From assembly GCF_005116465.1 (NCBI RefSeq), contig NZ_SWBM01000001.1, positions 1,612,001-1,676,000 on the forward strand: a stretch of DNA of 64,000 bases. The letters are read 5' to 3'. Below are positions 1 to 9,339 of the stretch, piece after piece (within the stretch, counting starts at the first letter, position 1; every line of letters begins with the position of its first letter). The notes beneath the pieces are model-generated. The model was not told the origin of the DNA. It saw only the letters and a program-made list of their open reading frames with translations, and searched no databases. This DNA is from Robertmurraya kyonggiensis (GTDB lineage: Bacteria > Bacillota > Bacilli > Bacillales > Cytobacillaceae). The position numbers and the translations under genes are program-made.

Positions 1-71
1 TTCTTAAAAAATATGAAAATTCTCAATTTCATAATATAATAATTTTTACAAAGATATAAAGGGGTTCTAAC

Positions 72-758
72 ATGGATTTACAATTTTATCCTTTAGGAGA
101 TCAAGCCGTGATTTTGGAGTTAGGGAAAATCATTAATCCAACCATCCACAAGCATGTTCAGCTCGTTTCAAAATATTTAGAAGAATATCCTCCCGATTGG
201 ATAATTGAATTTACCCCTGCTTTCACAACTGTAACCGTCTTTTACAATCCGACCGTTCTTTTTTACGAAGAGGTATGTCAGGAATTATCTCACCTGCTTT
301 CAAATATAAGCTGGGACGAACGTGAGAAATATAGAATAATTGAAATACCTGTCTGCTACGGTGGAGAGTTTGGACCAGATCTTATTAATGTGGCAAAAAT
401 AAATAATTTAACTATAGATGAAGTTATCCATATTCATACCTCACGTGAATATATCGTCTACATGATTGGTTTTGCTCCTGGCTTTCCTTATCTAGGTGGA
501 ATGTCCGAAAAAATCGCTGCACCACGAAAGGAAACTCCGAGACTGAAAATCCCTGCACGCTCAGTTGGGATTGCTGGAATGCAAACGGGAATCTATCCAA
601 TTGAAACGCCTGGTGGTTGGCAAATAATCGGTCGGACACCTGTAGATCTTTTTCTACCTAGTAACGAAGTGCCAAGTTTATTAAGAGCTGGAGATAGGGT
701 CCGCTTTACTCCAATCAGCCTGGAGCAATACAAAGAAATGGAGCAAACGCGATCATGA
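72..758 (+). CDS. pxpB: 5-oxoprolinase subunit PxpB (KipI family)
   Basis: This is subunit B of the ATP-dependent 5-oxoprolinase PxpABC, which opens 5-oxoproline (a spontaneous glutamine/glutamate damage product) to glutamate in the cytoplasm. The 228-residue protein has the usual length and the AHS1/carboxyltransferase-like fold signatures: FAPGFPYLGG near residue 133, then PRLKIPARSVGIAG and TPGGWQIIGRTP. In B. subtilis the homologue KipI was first described as an inhibitor of the sporulation kinase KinA, so a second role is possible. The ATG follows AAAGGGGTT with good spacing. It overlaps the next gene by 4 bases (ATGA), so the two are translationally coupled. A TATAAT-like -10 lies near 32-39, but no clear -35 is visible. 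Function by family is strong. Confidence 0.95.
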   Translation: MDLQFYPLGDQAVILELGKIINPTIHKHVQLVSKYLEEYPPDWIIEFTPAFTTVTVFYNPTVLFYEEVCQELSHLLSNISWDEREKYRIIEIPVCYGGEFGPDLINVAKINNLTIDEVIHIHTSREYIVYMIGFAPGFPYLGGMSEKIAAPRKETPRLKIPARSVGIAGMQTGIYPIETPGGWQIIGRTPVDLFLPSNEVPSLLRAGDRVRFTPISLEQYKEMEQTRS

Positions 759-1726
759 TGACGATTATTAAACCGGGCCTTTTTTCAACGATTCAGGATT
801 TAGGCAGATATGGCTATCAAAAGTATGGTGTAGTCGTTAGTGGGGCAATGGATTCTCTTTCTTTTCGGATTGCCAATCTATTAGTTGGGAATGAGGAAAA
901 TACACCTGTCATCGAAATGACAATAGTGGGTCCCTCTATTCAGTTTCATAAAGACAGCCTTATTGCGATATGTGGGGGAGACTTATCCCCATCAATAGAT
1001 GGTTTGCCGGTCTCAATGGGTCGTCCTATTTTTGTTAAAAAAGATAGTACACTGCAATTCGGAAAATGTAAAAATGGCGCTCGTGCTTATTTGGCAGTTT
1101 CTGGTGGTATAGTCACCCCATTTGTAATGGGAAGTGCCTCCACTTATGTGAGAGGACAATTGGGAGGGGTGATGGGACGTGTTCTACAGTCAGGAGACCA
1201 GCTCACAATTGGCTACTTAAATGAGCTGTCTAAAAAGATACGAGAATATGTACATACCAAGGCGTCTGAAAATTGGTTCGTACCCTTTCTAAAAACGATA
1301 CACCCCATCGTTCGTTTGCTACAAGGGCGTGAGTTTGATTTATTCACAGATGCAAGTAAAAGCCTTCTAATCAATGAACCCTTCACTATTACAGCAGAAG
1401 CGGACAGAATGGGCTATCGTTTAAGTGGACCGAAGTTGATGCAAAAAGAGCATACGGAAATGCTTTCTGCGGCTGTAACGATTGGTACTATCCAAGTAAC
1501 ACCCGATGGTTCCCCGATTATTCTTTTAGCAGACCGACAAACAACGGGAGGATACCCAAAGATCGCTCAAGTTATCTCCATAGATTTACCGCTCCTTGCG
1601 CAAATGAAACCTATGGACCAAGTTCGTTTTCAAATGATTACACTTGAAGAAGCACAAGTCCTTTTTAGGAAAACCGAAAAATACATAGCAACCATTAAGC
1701 GAGCGATTGAACTCAAATTTAGATAG
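755..1726 (+). CDS. pxpC: 5-oxoprolinase subunit PxpC (KipA family)
   Basis: This is subunit C of 5-oxoprolinase, a member of the biotin-dependent carboxyltransferase (AHS2) superfamily that has no biotin partner in this complex. The 323 residues are full length. Visible family signatures are [13 protein letters not shown] near residue 15, the CGGDLSP stretch near 73, GGxxxPxVMGSAST near 117 and [13 protein letters not shown] near 265. It starts inside the stop of pxpB (ATGA) and is followed 11 bases later by pxpA with its own ribosome binding site (TAGGAGTAA), so the three subunits form one operon. Assignment to the family is secure; the enzymatic role depends on the three genes acting together, as known for E. 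coli and B. subtilis. Confidence 0.95.
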   Translation: MMTIIKPGLFSTIQDLGRYGYQKYGVVVSGAMDSLSFRIANLLVGNEENTPVIEMTIVGPSIQFHKDSLIAICGGDLSPSIDGLPVSMGRPIFVKKDSTLQFGKCKNGARAYLAVSGGIVTPFVMGSASTYVRGQLGGVMGRVLQSGDQLTIGYLNELSKKIREYVHTKASENWFVPFLKTIHPIVRLLQGREFDLFTDASKSLLINEPFTITAEADRMGYRLSGPKLMQKEHTEMLSAAVTIGTIQVTPDGSPIILLADRQTTGGYPKIAQVISIDLPLLAQMKPMDQVRFQMITLEEAQVLFRKTEKYIATIKRAIELKFR

Positions 1727-1737
1727 GAGTAATTCAT

Positions 1738-2505
1738 ATGCATGTTATAGATTTAAATTGTGATATGGGAGAGAGTTTTGGCCGATACACGCTTGGGTAT
1801 GACGAAGAATTAATGAACTACGCGACAAGTATCAATATTGCCTGTGGATTTCATGCTGGAGACCCTCATACAATGAGAAAAACGGTACAGCTTGCTCTCG
1901 AAAAAGGCATCGCGATTGGAGCACATCCTGGATTGCCTGATCTAAATGGTTTTGGAAGAAGAGAAATGAACATCTCTCCACAAGAAGCTTATGATCTTGT
2001 AATCTATCAAATTGGTGCGCTCAACGCTTTTGTCCAAGCAGAAGGTGGCGTAATGCAGCATGTAAAACCGCACGGTGCTCTTTATAATATGGCTGCTAAG
2101 AGCCCTGAACTTTCTGAAGGAATTGCAGAAGCTGTTTATAAAGTAAATCCTAAGCTAATCTTATTTGGTTTAGCTGAGAGTGAGCTCATAAAAGCTGGGA
2201 AAAAAATTGGTTTACGAACTGCGAACGAGGCTTTTGCCGATCGGACCTATCAAAGCGATGGTACTTTAACTCCAAGAAGTAAGAAGAATTCTCTTATTCA
2301 TGATGATCGCACTGCTTTAAAGCAAGTCACTCACATGGTTCTCGAAAGAAAAATAGTTGTTGATGGAAGTGTAATTCCCATACAAGCAGATACCATTTGT
2401 CTTCATGGTGATGGCGCACACGCTGTTCAGTTTGCCAAAACCATTTCAGAAGGATTAAGCAATGCCGGGATTACTATTCAGTCTCTTACACATGAATCCC
2501 AATAG
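1738..2505 (+). CDS. pxpA: 5-oxoprolinase subunit PxpA (LamB/YcsF family)
   Basis: This is the catalytic-side subunit of 5-oxoprolinase, from the LamB/YcsF TIM-barrel family. The 255 residues are typical in length. Family motifs are [13 protein letters not shown] at residues 5-17, [14 protein letters not shown] near 33, [10 protein letters not shown] near 105 and [10 protein letters not shown] near 221; the Asp and His residues in them are conserved throughout the family. A good ribosome binding site (AGGAG, 8 bases ahead) fixes the ATG. It closes the pxpBCA operon. The next gene starts 37 bases on and may be read through from this operon, although its product has no obvious link to 5-oxoproline. 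Confidence 0.95.
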   Translation: MHVIDLNCDMGESFGRYTLGYDEELMNYATSINIACGFHAGDPHTMRKTVQLALEKGIAIGAHPGLPDLNGFGRREMNISPQEAYDLVIYQIGALNAFVQAEGGVMQHVKPHGALYNMAAKSPELSEGIAEAVYKVNPKLILFGLAESELIKAGKKIGLRTANEAFADRTYQSDGTLTPRSKKNSLIHDDRTALKQVTHMVLERKIVVDGSVIPIQADTICLHGDGAHAVQFAKTISEGLSNAGITIQSLTHESQ

Positions 2506-2542
2506 ATGAATATACTATCACAACTCGATTTATGGAGCTGTG

Positions 2543-4585
2543 ATGTCCATGAAAATACCAAAGCTTTTAGCAGGACCTATTATTCGTAGAGTTGAGCCTA
2601 CGAAAATCTATATTTGGGTAGCGACGAGTGAAGAATATGATATTAGAGCGGAAATGTTTGAGGTACAGAACTTTGAAAGTAACTACCAATATATATCTAT
2701 ACAAGTTACTACAAATATTCAAAGTATTCATTTAGGCAAACGTCTTTTCCATTATCTAATTGAGATTAGTGGCTCTTTCCCAGTTGAAGCTCTAATAGGA
2801 TATAATCTTCATTTTTCCAATTCAAATGAAAAATTTGATTTTAATAGTCTCGGTTTGCTAGATGTAAATAATCCTGATTCTATAGCCTACACACCGTTAA
2901 AGTACCCCACCTTTTTTATCGCGACAAAAAATGAAAAGAAATTATTCGGGTCATGTCGAAAACCACATGGAAAAGGCGAAGATGCACTTGCTGCCGGAGA
3001 CTTGAAACTAAAGGAAACTTATCTTGATACGAGCGAACGTCCAGGTGCCCTATTTTTAGTCGGTGACCAAATTTATGCGGATGATGTAGCCGATCCGATT
3101 TTCCCTTTCATTATTGATTTAGCTCAGGAACTAATCGGATATGAAGAGGATTTAACTATGTTCGAGAGCCGCTTAAAGGAACCTCGTTTTCAGAAAGCTT
3201 TGAAACAGGTTCATAGTCGGCAATCTATTATGAAGGATTTTTGCCATTTTACCTCAAGGAATTCACATAATCATCTCATCACATTTGGTGAGTTCGCAGC
3301 CATGTATTTGTTAAGCTTGAATCCTGTATTATGGAATAGCACCAATGAAAAGGATATTATGACCTTTGAGGAGTTAGCCATAAAAGGGTATGTGGATGTG
3401 ACTCAAAAAGACTTTTTGGAGGATCAAACAAATTATGAAGAGCAATTAAAAAATCTTCAACAATTCCAACGAACGCTTCCGCAGGTTCGTAGATTATTAG
3501 CGAATATCCCAACCTATATGATGTTTGATGATCATGATGTGACCGATGATTGGAATCTTTCTTATGAGTGGAAAAAGAACGTCGAACATTCCCCTCTAGG
3601 TCGGCATGTAATTGCTAATGGACTAGCTGCCTGTTGGGCCTTTCAGTGTTGGGGAAATTCTCCCGATCAATTTGATAACCGTTTTCTGCACAACATCCAA
3701 TCTTATATGTATTCCTATCAAATTCATTCCACTACGTATGATTCCTGGAAAGAACAGCTACTCACCTTCCAAGAATGGTCCTTTGTAGCACCCACTCATC
3801 CAAAAGCATTATTCCTAGATACGCGTACAATGCGTTCATTTGAACCTGCATCTAAACCTACTCCAACTGGGAGGATAATAAAGGAACTCACATCAGGGCC
3901 CCAATTAATTGGCCAAGATGGATGGAAAATCATTTCCACACAGTTACAGAACAGTGGTTGGAAAAGTGGTTCCCCTCTTATCCTAGTTTCACCGGCTCCA
4001 TTCTATGGAATTCGCTTGATTGAGTCATTTTTATTTCAATATGTGTCCCCTTTGACGTTGTTCCAACTCCCTGTAAAAACGGCGTTTGACTTGGAATTTT
4101 GGTTCTTTAACGGGAAAGGCTATCATGACTTTCATGAACAAATTTCAAAATGGAATCCTAAACAATGTATCATTCTCTCAGGAGATGCTCATATGGCATC
4201 AGCGGTTGAAACAGTTGTTTCCTTCCAAAAAGGGAACAAAAGAAAAATCCAACAATTTACATGTAGTCCAATGAAGAATGATAGCTTCCCCAATTTAACC
4301 AATTTCCTTTTACAAGGAATTCATCGATTAAATATATTATTAAACGGGAAGAAAGAACTTCAGCGTTTCTGTGATTCTAACTTTAACGTTATGTTTGAAA
4401 ACCGCTTTTCTCGGAACAATCCATCTTGCTTATGGAAGGAAATGATTCATTACTTGGCTCTGCCAACTGGTTCGATTGTAGAAACAAAAAACAATTTGGG
4501 TTTACTCTCGATGGAACAAGATGAAGCGAGCCTACAACTTCTCCAACTCAAGGACTTACAAGTACAGAAACAGAGATTCAAATAA
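2543..4585 (+). CDS. PhoD-like metallophosphatase family protein
   Basis: This 680-residue protein has the active-site landmarks of the PhoD-like alkaline phosphatase/phosphodiesterase superfamily: VGDQIYADDVADP near residue 174, FDDHDVTDDWN near 330 and LSGDAHMASA near 547. These Asp and His residues would bind the metals. The N-terminal ~100 residues look like the beta-rich domain often found ahead of this catalytic domain. No signal peptide is evident, unlike classical secreted PhoD, so a cytoplasmic location is likely and the substrate is unknown. Of three closely spaced in-frame starts (2540 GTG, 2543 ATG, 2549 ATG), 2543 has the best spacing from GGAG at 2534. It follows pxpA by 37 bases. 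I see no evidence for a specific physiological role. Confidence 0.8.
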   Translation: MSMKIPKLLAGPIIRRVEPTKIYIWVATSEEYDIRAEMFEVQNFESNYQYISIQVTTNIQSIHLGKRLFHYLIEISGSFPVEALIGYNLHFSNSNEKFDFNSLGLLDVNNPDSIAYTPLKYPTFFIATKNEKKLFGSCRKPHGKGEDALAAGDLKLKETYLDTSERPGALFLVGDQIYADDVADPIFPFIIDLAQELIGYEEDLTMFESRLKEPRFQKALKQVHSRQSIMKDFCHFTSRNSHNHLITFGEFAAMYLLSLNPVLWNSTNEKDIMTFEELAIKGYVDVTQKDFLEDQTNYEEQLKNLQQFQRTLPQVRRLLANIPTYMMFDDHDVTDDWNLSYEWKKNVEHSPLGRHVIANGLAACWAFQCWGNSPDQFDNRFLHNIQSYMYSYQIHSTTYDSWKEQLLTFQEWSFVAPTHPKALFLDTRTMRSFEPASKPTPTGRIIKELTSGPQLIGQDGWKIISTQLQNSGWKSGSPLILVSPAPFYGIRLIESFLFQYVSPLTLFQLPVKTAFDLEFWFFNGKGYHDFHEQISKWNPKQCIILSGDAHMASAVETVVSFQKGNKRKIQQFTCSPMKNDSFPNLTNFLLQGIHRLNILLNGKKELQRFCDSNFNVMFENRFSRNNPSCLWKEMIHYLALPTGSIVETKNNLGLLSMEQDEASLQLLQLKDLQVQKQRFK

Positions 4586-4604
4586 AAGGTATACTTTACT
4601 TTAG

Positions 4605-4634
4605 ATAGTTCGCTAGATATCTAGGGAACTATTT
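4605..4634 (+). terminator. rho-independent terminator after the pxp/PhoD genes
   Basis: Perfect arms ATAGTTC and GAACTAT enclose an inner CTAG-ATAT-CTAG palindrome, followed by ATTTTAAT. The stem is AT-rich with a weak T tract, so termination may be partial. It lies 20 bases after the stop of the PhoD-like gene. Confidence 0.6.
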
Positions 4635-4923
4635 TAATAAAGGCTTTGTCAATGTTCATTGTTGTTTTTTGATTTTCTATAGGTGTGTAGCTACTCAATC
4701 GGAGAAATTCCGTTTATTTATAGGGAAATAGGTAAATTTCTTGATTTAGCAGGATTTTTTCCGCTTATTTTCCCATGTAATAAATTCAACACCTACCTTT
4801 ATAGAAAGTTAGTAGCTATTGACCCTGGTAAAATATGATGAGGTTATTAAATTCATAAAACTCCTAAATAGTGATCTTTAAATTCGCGAACTGTTAGTTG
4901 AAGAAGATCATATATGAAAATAC
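4635..4923. other. Intergenic stretch with no recognisable gene
   Basis: About 290 AT-rich bases between the two terminators. I find no ORF with a ribosome binding site and no RNA family. Two short look-alike segments (TTCCGTTTATTT near 4708 and TTCCGCTTATTT near 4759) suggest decayed repeat material, but nothing can be assigned. Confidence 0.4.
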
Positions 4924-4951
4924 AAAAAACGCTCAAAGTGAGCGTTTTTTG
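4924..4951. terminator. bidirectional terminator (proBA end)
   Basis: The stem GCTC-AAAGT-GAGC is extended by complementary A and T runs (AAAAAACGCTC / GAGCGTTTTTT). On the minus strand it ends the proBA transcript about 60 bases after the proA stop. The T run on the plus strand would also stop transcription from the other side. Confidence 0.8.
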
Positions 4952-5009
4952 CTTGCGATTAATCATCACTACAGAGAATCAAACTTCTCAGGAACAATGG
5001 GCTCCTTTC

Positions 5010-6257
5010 CTATTCCCGCACTTGCCCTTTGCCATAAACAAAGTATTTACTAGAAGTTAATGCCTCTAACCCCATTGGGCCTCTTGCATGAAGCTTCTGA
5101 GTACTAATCCCAATCTCTGCTCCGTAGCCAAATTCAAAGCCATCGGTAAAACGAGTAGAAGCATTATGATATACTGCAGCAGCATCAACCTTCATCATAA
5201 AAAGGTTTGCATTCTCCACTTTTTCAGTAACAATAGCTTCCGAATGATTCGTTCCGTAAGTGTTGATATGCTTAATAGCTTCCTGAACATCAGAAACAAT
5301 CCTCACGCTCACCTTAAGTGCCAAGTATTCTGTTGCCCAGTCCTCTTCGGTAGCCCGCTTCGCTTCTCTGAACACCTGCACTACCAGTTCATCTCCATAA
5401 ATCTCAACCCCACGACTATTTAAGACCTGTAAAAGCTCAATTCCATATTGATGAAACCATTTTTCATGAATCAATACCGTTTCAATTGCATTACATACTG
5501 ACGGACGTTGGGTCTTTCCGTTGACAACAATTCGCTCAGCCATCTTGTACTCAGCGGTCTCATCAATGAAAACATGACAATTTCCAGCCCCAGTTTCTAA
5601 AACAGGTACCGTCGATTCTCGCACAACGGTATCGATGAGATTCTTTCCACCTCTTGGAATCAATACATCTAAATAGTCATTTAACGTAAACAGCTCTTTT
5701 GCTGTTTCTCGGCTCGTATCTTCGATTAACTGGACAGAATCGACTGGAAGGTTGGTTTCTGATAGAGCTCCATGAATTGTTTGTACTAGCGCTTTGTTCG
5801 AGTAGTAAGCAGAAGAACTCCCCCGCAAAATAACAGCATTTCCTGTTTTCAACGATAATGTAGCTGCATCTACGGTCACATTCGGTCTCGCTTCATAAAT
5901 CATCCCTACTACCCCGATAGGAACTCGATTTTTTTTGATATGGAGTCCGTTTTCTTTTTTTATCGTTTCTAAATTGTCCCCGATCGGATCCCTTAATTCA
6001 ACTAAAAGCTGAATCGCAGAAGCCATATCTTCGATTCTTTTTTCGTTCAACATAATACGGTCAAGAATACTTTCAGATAAACCACGATCTCTTCCTGCCT
6101 GTAGATCCTTTTCATTTTCTTCGATAATCACGGACTTAGCCATGAGCAATCCGTCTGCAATTTTCAATAAAGCCTGATTCTTCTCTTCTGTGGTGACGCC
6201 AACCAGGCTTAAACTCGCGTTCTTGGCCTTCTGTCCCTTTAAAAGAACTTCACTCAT
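5010..6257 (-). CDS. proA: Glutamate-5-semialdehyde dehydrogenase ProA
   Basis: ProA reduces gamma-glutamyl phosphate to glutamate-5-semialdehyde with NADPH, the second step of proline synthesis. The 415-residue protein has the aldehyde-dehydrogenase fold and the catalytic cysteine in [14 protein letters not shown] near residue 250. Other family segments are [12 protein letters not shown] near 117 and [12 protein letters not shown] near the C-terminus. An upstream in-frame ATG at 6275 lies inside proB. The internal ATG at 6257 is preferred because GGGGAGAG sits just ahead and homologues begin this way (MSEVLLKG). The proB stop lies one base upstream, so ProB and ProA are made from one transcript, consistent with their joint channelling of the unstable phosphate intermediate. 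The operon is governed by the T-box at 7418-7655. Confidence 0.97.
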   Translation of the reverse strand: MSEVLLKGQKAKNASLSLVGVTTEEKNQALLKIADGLLMAKSVIIEENEKDLQAGRDRGLSESILDRIMLNEKRIEDMASAIQLLVELRDPIGDNLETIKKENGLHIKKNRVPIGVVGMIYEARPNVTVDAATLSLKTGNAVILRGSSSAYYSNKALVQTIHGALSETNLPVDSVQLIEDTSRETAKELFTLNDYLDVLIPRGGKNLIDTVVRESTVPVLETGAGNCHVFIDETAEYKMAERIVVNGKTQRPSVCNAIETVLIHEKWFHQYGIELLQVLNSRGVEIYGDELVVQVFREAKRATEEDWATEYLALKVSVRIVSDVQEAIKHINTYGTNHSEAIVTEKVENANLFMMKVDAAAVYHNASTRFTDGFEFGYGAEIGISTQKLHARGPMGLEALTSSKYFVYGKGQVRE

Positions 6258-6258
6258 A

Positions 6259-7374
6259 TCAATCTCTCCCCTCAAATAATTGAACCCACTGATCTCGGTG
6301 AATTACTTCATTTGATGAATAGACTTTTTCTATTTCGAGCTCTGGTTTTCTTTTTCCCATCAGCTTACGAATTTCCTCTGACGAATAGAGAACTTCACCT
6401 TTCCCGAGCAATCCATTCCTACCGTACACTTCCACTACATTTCCTTTATCAAATACGCCATCTACCCCATATATCCCTGCTGGTAACAAGCTGCTTCCTT
6501 TTGATAAAATGGCATTTTCGGCACCATTATCGATAAAAATTTTCCCTGCTACCGGTGAATGAAGTGATATCCATTGTTTGTTGTTCTTTACAGGGGTTAA
6601 CAACTTGCTCCCAATATAAGTTCCGTTCCCATTCCCTTCCAATATTCGGAGTAGCTTATCTTCACCTTTTCCTAACCCAATAAACACTTTTACCCCAAGA
6701 GAATTTGCCGTTTGCGTAGCTATTAGCTTCGACTTCATACCTCCAGTGCCCACATTTGAGCCAGTACCCTTCGCAAATCCCAGCATTGCTTCTGTTATAG
6801 AGTCTAAATAATCAAATCTTTTAGCGTCAGGATTCTCTCGAGGATTTCGATCGTACAGACCATTAATATCTGTCAAAATGATTAGTTGATCTGCATGGAT
6901 CATTCCACTTACAAGTGCAGACAGCATATCATTGTCTCCGAAGGTGAGCTCTTCAACAGATACAGTATCATTTTCATTGATAATTGGGAGAATCCCTCTT
7001 GCCAATAACTCTGAAAGCGTTGAATAAGCATTTCGATAGCGCTCTTTTTTTGAAAAATCATTTCTTGTTAGAAGAATTTGAGCTGGAAGGATCCCAAACG
7101 GACTTAGCTCTTTCATATATGACTGAATTAATAAGCTCTGACCAACAGCAGCAGCAGCCTGCTTACCTTTTAAAGTCACAGGACGACTTGGATATCCAAG
7201 CTTTGAAAATCCAGCAGCCACCGCTCCTGATGAAACAAGGATGAGTTCATGTCCAGCTTTTCTTGCTGCTGCAATTGCTTGGATATGGTCCATAAACTTT
7301 GCTTTATCAATTTCACCCTTTGAATTCGTTAAAGAGCTACTTCCAATTTTGACAACAATGCGCTTTTTATCCAT
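6259..7374 (-). CDS. proB: Glutamate 5-kinase ProB
   Basis: ProB phosphorylates glutamate to gamma-glutamyl phosphate, the committed and usually proline-inhibited step. The 371 residues contain the amino-acid kinase domain (KIGSSSLTN near residue 8, SSGAVAAGF near 48, NENDTVS near 138, FGDND near 149, TGGMKSK near 213) and a C-terminal PUA domain (about 275-365). The frame stays open upstream to 7506, but that extension runs through the T-box terminator and cannot be coding. The ATG at 7374 follows GGAGGAATT and matches the start of known ProB proteins. The order proB-proA with a leader T-box implies induction when uncharged tRNA-Pro accumulates. Confidence 0.96.
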   Translation of the reverse strand: MDKKRIVVKIGSSSLTNSKGEIDKAKFMDHIQAIAAARKAGHELILVSSGAVAAGFSKLGYPSRPVTLKGKQAAAAVGQSLLIQSYMKELSPFGILPAQILLTRNDFSKKERYRNAYSTLSELLARGILPIINENDTVSVEELTFGDNDMLSALVSGMIHADQLIILTDINGLYDRNPRENPDAKRFDYLDSITEAMLGFAKGTGSNVGTGGMKSKLIATQTANSLGVKVFIGLGKGEDKLLRILEGNGNGTYIGSKLLTPVKNNKQWISLHSPVAGKIFIDNGAENAILSKGSSLLPAGIYGVDGVFDKGNVVEVYGRNGLLGKGEVLYSSEEIRKLMGKRKPELEIEKVYSSNEVIHRDQWVQLFEGRD

Positions 7375-7417
7375 GAATTCCAATTCCTCCATCGTTTTAT
7401 TCATGATTCCAGAAACA

Positions 7418-7655
7418 TAAAAAAACCCTTTCCATCCTATAAAATAAGGACGAAAAGGGTTGAGCTCTCCGTGGTACCACCTTGCTTGAATGTCGCAACA
7501 TTCCACTTAACTCATAACGCTGAGCACGCGCCTATGTTTGCATAAGACTCTGAAGGTAGGTTGGGCAGGTTTCTTGTGATGGAATCTTTCAGCTCATAAA
7601 TTCCACTCTCTAACACTTTCACCGTTGCTTACTAGTCCTTCATTCACGTTCAATT
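7418..7655 (-). promoter_or_regulatory. T-box riboswitch leader of proBA (tRNA-Pro expected)
   Basis: Read on the minus strand, the leader has an AGAGAG box near 7607, a GCTGAAAG segment near 7591, the T-box core AAGGTGGTACCACGG (7468-7482) and then an intrinsic terminator (arms AACCCTTT and AAAGGGTT, loop in between, run of T) at about 7421-7463. This is the canonical architecture in which uncharged tRNA pairs with the specifier codon and the T-box to block termination. A CCT triplet near 7575 is the likely proline specifier; I assigned it by position and by the downstream genes rather than by a full fold. T-box control of proBA is known in B. subtilis. Confidence 0.92.
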
Positions 7656-7663
7656 TTTTATAT

Positions 7664-7693
7664 ATTATGCCGAGTATCGATATGGAATGTCAA
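7664..7693 (-). promoter_or_regulatory. SigA-type promoter of the proBA T-box leader
   Basis: On the minus strand TTGACA (7688-7693) and CATAAT (7664-7669) are separated by 18 bases and sit just ahead of the T-box leader. This is a close match to the vegetative consensus. Confidence 0.75.
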
Positions 7694-7777
7694 GTTATTT
7701 TCATCAAAAGTAAATGCAACTACAAAGTATTTTACCTACTAAAAACACCTATGGATAATATACCCATAGGTGTTCAT

Positions 7778-8455
7778 TCATTTCTTAAAAGGATTCTTCC
7801 ATTCCATTAGCACAGCATAGTTATGCGATTCAGCATCATCTAAATAGTTTTCAACAATTGTCAGAGGCGTTCTCCCGCATTTTATGAGGAAGGTAATGAC
7901 CGGATCCTTTATCTCACCTTTTACAACTTCATTCACATATTGCTCAGCACTCAAACTCTCTGCAAATTTATGGTATCCAGGCATTCTCCCTCCACCAAGT
8001 AAACGGTCGAGTTCCTTTTGAATAACAAGATGATACATCGCCTGCATCATGAGTTTCCCTAACCCTAGCTTTCGATATTTCGGACGTACACTTATATCGA
8101 CAATATAGAGAGTATTCCCATCAGGCTGATGATTACGAATATAGCCGCTATCGGTCACATCCTCCCAAGTATGCTGTGGATGATTGGGATCAAAATGAAC
8201 TAATAACCCTGTCAAAGACCCCGCTAACTCTCCATCGATTTCCATACAGAGCGCACCCTCTGGAAAAAGAGTCGTATGATTCGTTAACTGTTCTTTATTC
8301 CACCACAATTCTGAAGGAAATGGTGGCGGAAAGCATTCCGCTTGAATTTGAATGAGTTCATCAAAGTCGTTCGTATTGTAGTTTCGAATAACCGCTGGCA
8401 GTGGCTTTCCGTCATCAAATACATAAAACTCACTTTGATAAGCCATTGACTTCAT
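7778..8455 (-). CDS. GNAT family N-acetyltransferase
   Basis: This 225-residue protein has the acetyl-CoA-binding signature of GNAT enzymes (RPKYRKLGLGKLMMQA near residue 125), preceded by the beta-strand segment NTLYIVDISV. An acetyl group would be transferred from acetyl-CoA to an unknown amine. The open frame reaches 8530, but the ATG at 8455 follows AAAAGGATG and fits homologues starting MKSMAYQSEF. It overlaps the end of the nitrilase gene by 26 bases, so the two are translationally coupled. In B. subtilis YhcX, as I recall, a GNAT domain and a nitrilase domain are fused in one chain, which supports a shared pathway. Substrate unknown. Confidence 0.82.
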   Translation of the reverse strand: MKSMAYQSEFYVFDDGKPLPAVIRNYNTNDFDELIQIQAECFPPPFPSELWWNKEQLTNHTTLFPEGALCMEIDGELAGSLTGLLVHFDPNHPQHTWEDVTDSGYIRNHQPDGNTLYIVDISVRPKYRKLGLGKLMMQAMYHLVIQKELDRLLGGGRMPGYHKFAESLSAEQYVNEVVKGEIKDPVITFLIKCGRTPLTIVENYLDDAESHNYAVLMEWKNPFKK

Positions 8456-9314
8456 CCTTTTCCCAGTCAACATAAAGGTCTGTACGACGATCACGCCAAG
8501 TGGTAACAGCCCCTCTTTCACGAACCTCATACAATAATTCTAAATCTAAATCTGCCGTAACGATCATGTCGTTATTCAATTCACCTTCGACCATAATGCC
8601 TTTTGGCGGGAAGGGAATATCGTTTGGCGTGAGTACCGCTGCTTGCCCAAAATTGGCTCTCATAAAATCAACGGTCGGCAATGCACCAACTGTACCAGTC
8701 AACACAACATAGACTTGATTTTCAATCGTTCTTGCATGACTTGTATAACGGACACGGTGGAAGCCATGACGATCATCTGTACATGAAGGACAGAAAATCA
8801 CATCTGCACCTTTTGCTTTTGCCATCCGAACTATCTCAGGAAACTCAATGTCATAGCAAGTAAGGATCGCAATTCTTCCCTTATCTGTATCAAACACATT
8901 TAAGGAATCCCCAGCTGACATATTCCATTCTTCCACTTCTGTTGGAGTGATATGGAGCTTTGCTTGCTCAGCCACTCTTCCATCTGGATAAAAAAGATGA
9001 GCTACATTGTAGAGCTTTCCATTTCGCTCTAAAACATGCGTTCCGCCAATGATATGGATATCGTTTGTTTGCGCTAGTTCAATGAATAGGTTTCGATATT
9101 GCTCAGTAAAGCCTGGTAAATCATTGATAGATAGAGGGGAACCATTTTCATCCCCAATAGAAAGAAGCTGAGTTGTAAAAAATTCTGGAAATAAAACAAA
9201 TTCTGCACCAAATTCCTGAGCTGTTTTCACATAATGAATACATTGATTCGCAAACTCTTCAAAGGATTCAATCGTATGGAGATGGTATTGAACAGCAGAA
9301 ACACGAAGCTTCAT
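8430..9314 (-). CDS. Carbon-nitrogen hydrolase (nitrilase superfamily)
   Basis: A 294-residue member of the nitrilase superfamily, which hydrolyses amides or nitriles. The Glu-Lys-Cys triad is visible: Glu in LFPEFFTTQ near residue 43, Lys in KLHITPTEVEEW near 119 and Cys in LTCYDIEFPE near 154. The length is typical of a single-domain enzyme. The ATG follows AAAGGGGGAATACC. It is the first gene of a pair with the overlapping GNAT gene, and both are probably needed for one modification or scavenging reaction. The substrate cannot be read from the sequence; omega-amidase or carbamoylase-like activities are both possible. Confidence 0.88.
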   Translation of the reverse strand: MKLRVSAVQYHLHTIESFEEFANQCIHYVKTAQEFGAEFVLFPEFFTTQLLSIGDENGSPLSINDLPGFTEQYRNLFIELAQTNDIHIIGGTHVLERNGKLYNVAHLFYPDGRVAEQAKLHITPTEVEEWNMSAGDSLNVFDTDKGRIAILTCYDIEFPEIVRMAKAKGADVIFCPSCTDDRHGFHRVRYTSHARTIENQVYVVLTGTVGALPTVDFMRANFGQAAVLTPNDIPFPPKGIMVEGELNNDMIVTADLDLELLYEVRERGAVTTWRDRRTDLYVDWEKDEVNGLSK

Positions 9315-9339
9315 TAGGTATTCCCCCTTTAAAAATTAT

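Noticed and set aside
4635-4923. A small RNA or gene in the 4.6-4.9 kb gap
   Set aside because: No promoter-terminator pair or stable fold beyond weak repeats; the inverted pairs noted are not nested.
7375-7506. N-terminal extension of ProB
   Set aside because: It would be translated from the T-box core and terminator; the internal ATG with GGAGG fits homologues.
7625-7810. 61-codon plus-strand ORF in the proB leader
   Set aside because: It runs through the T-box promoter and leader on the other strand and has no ribosome binding site.
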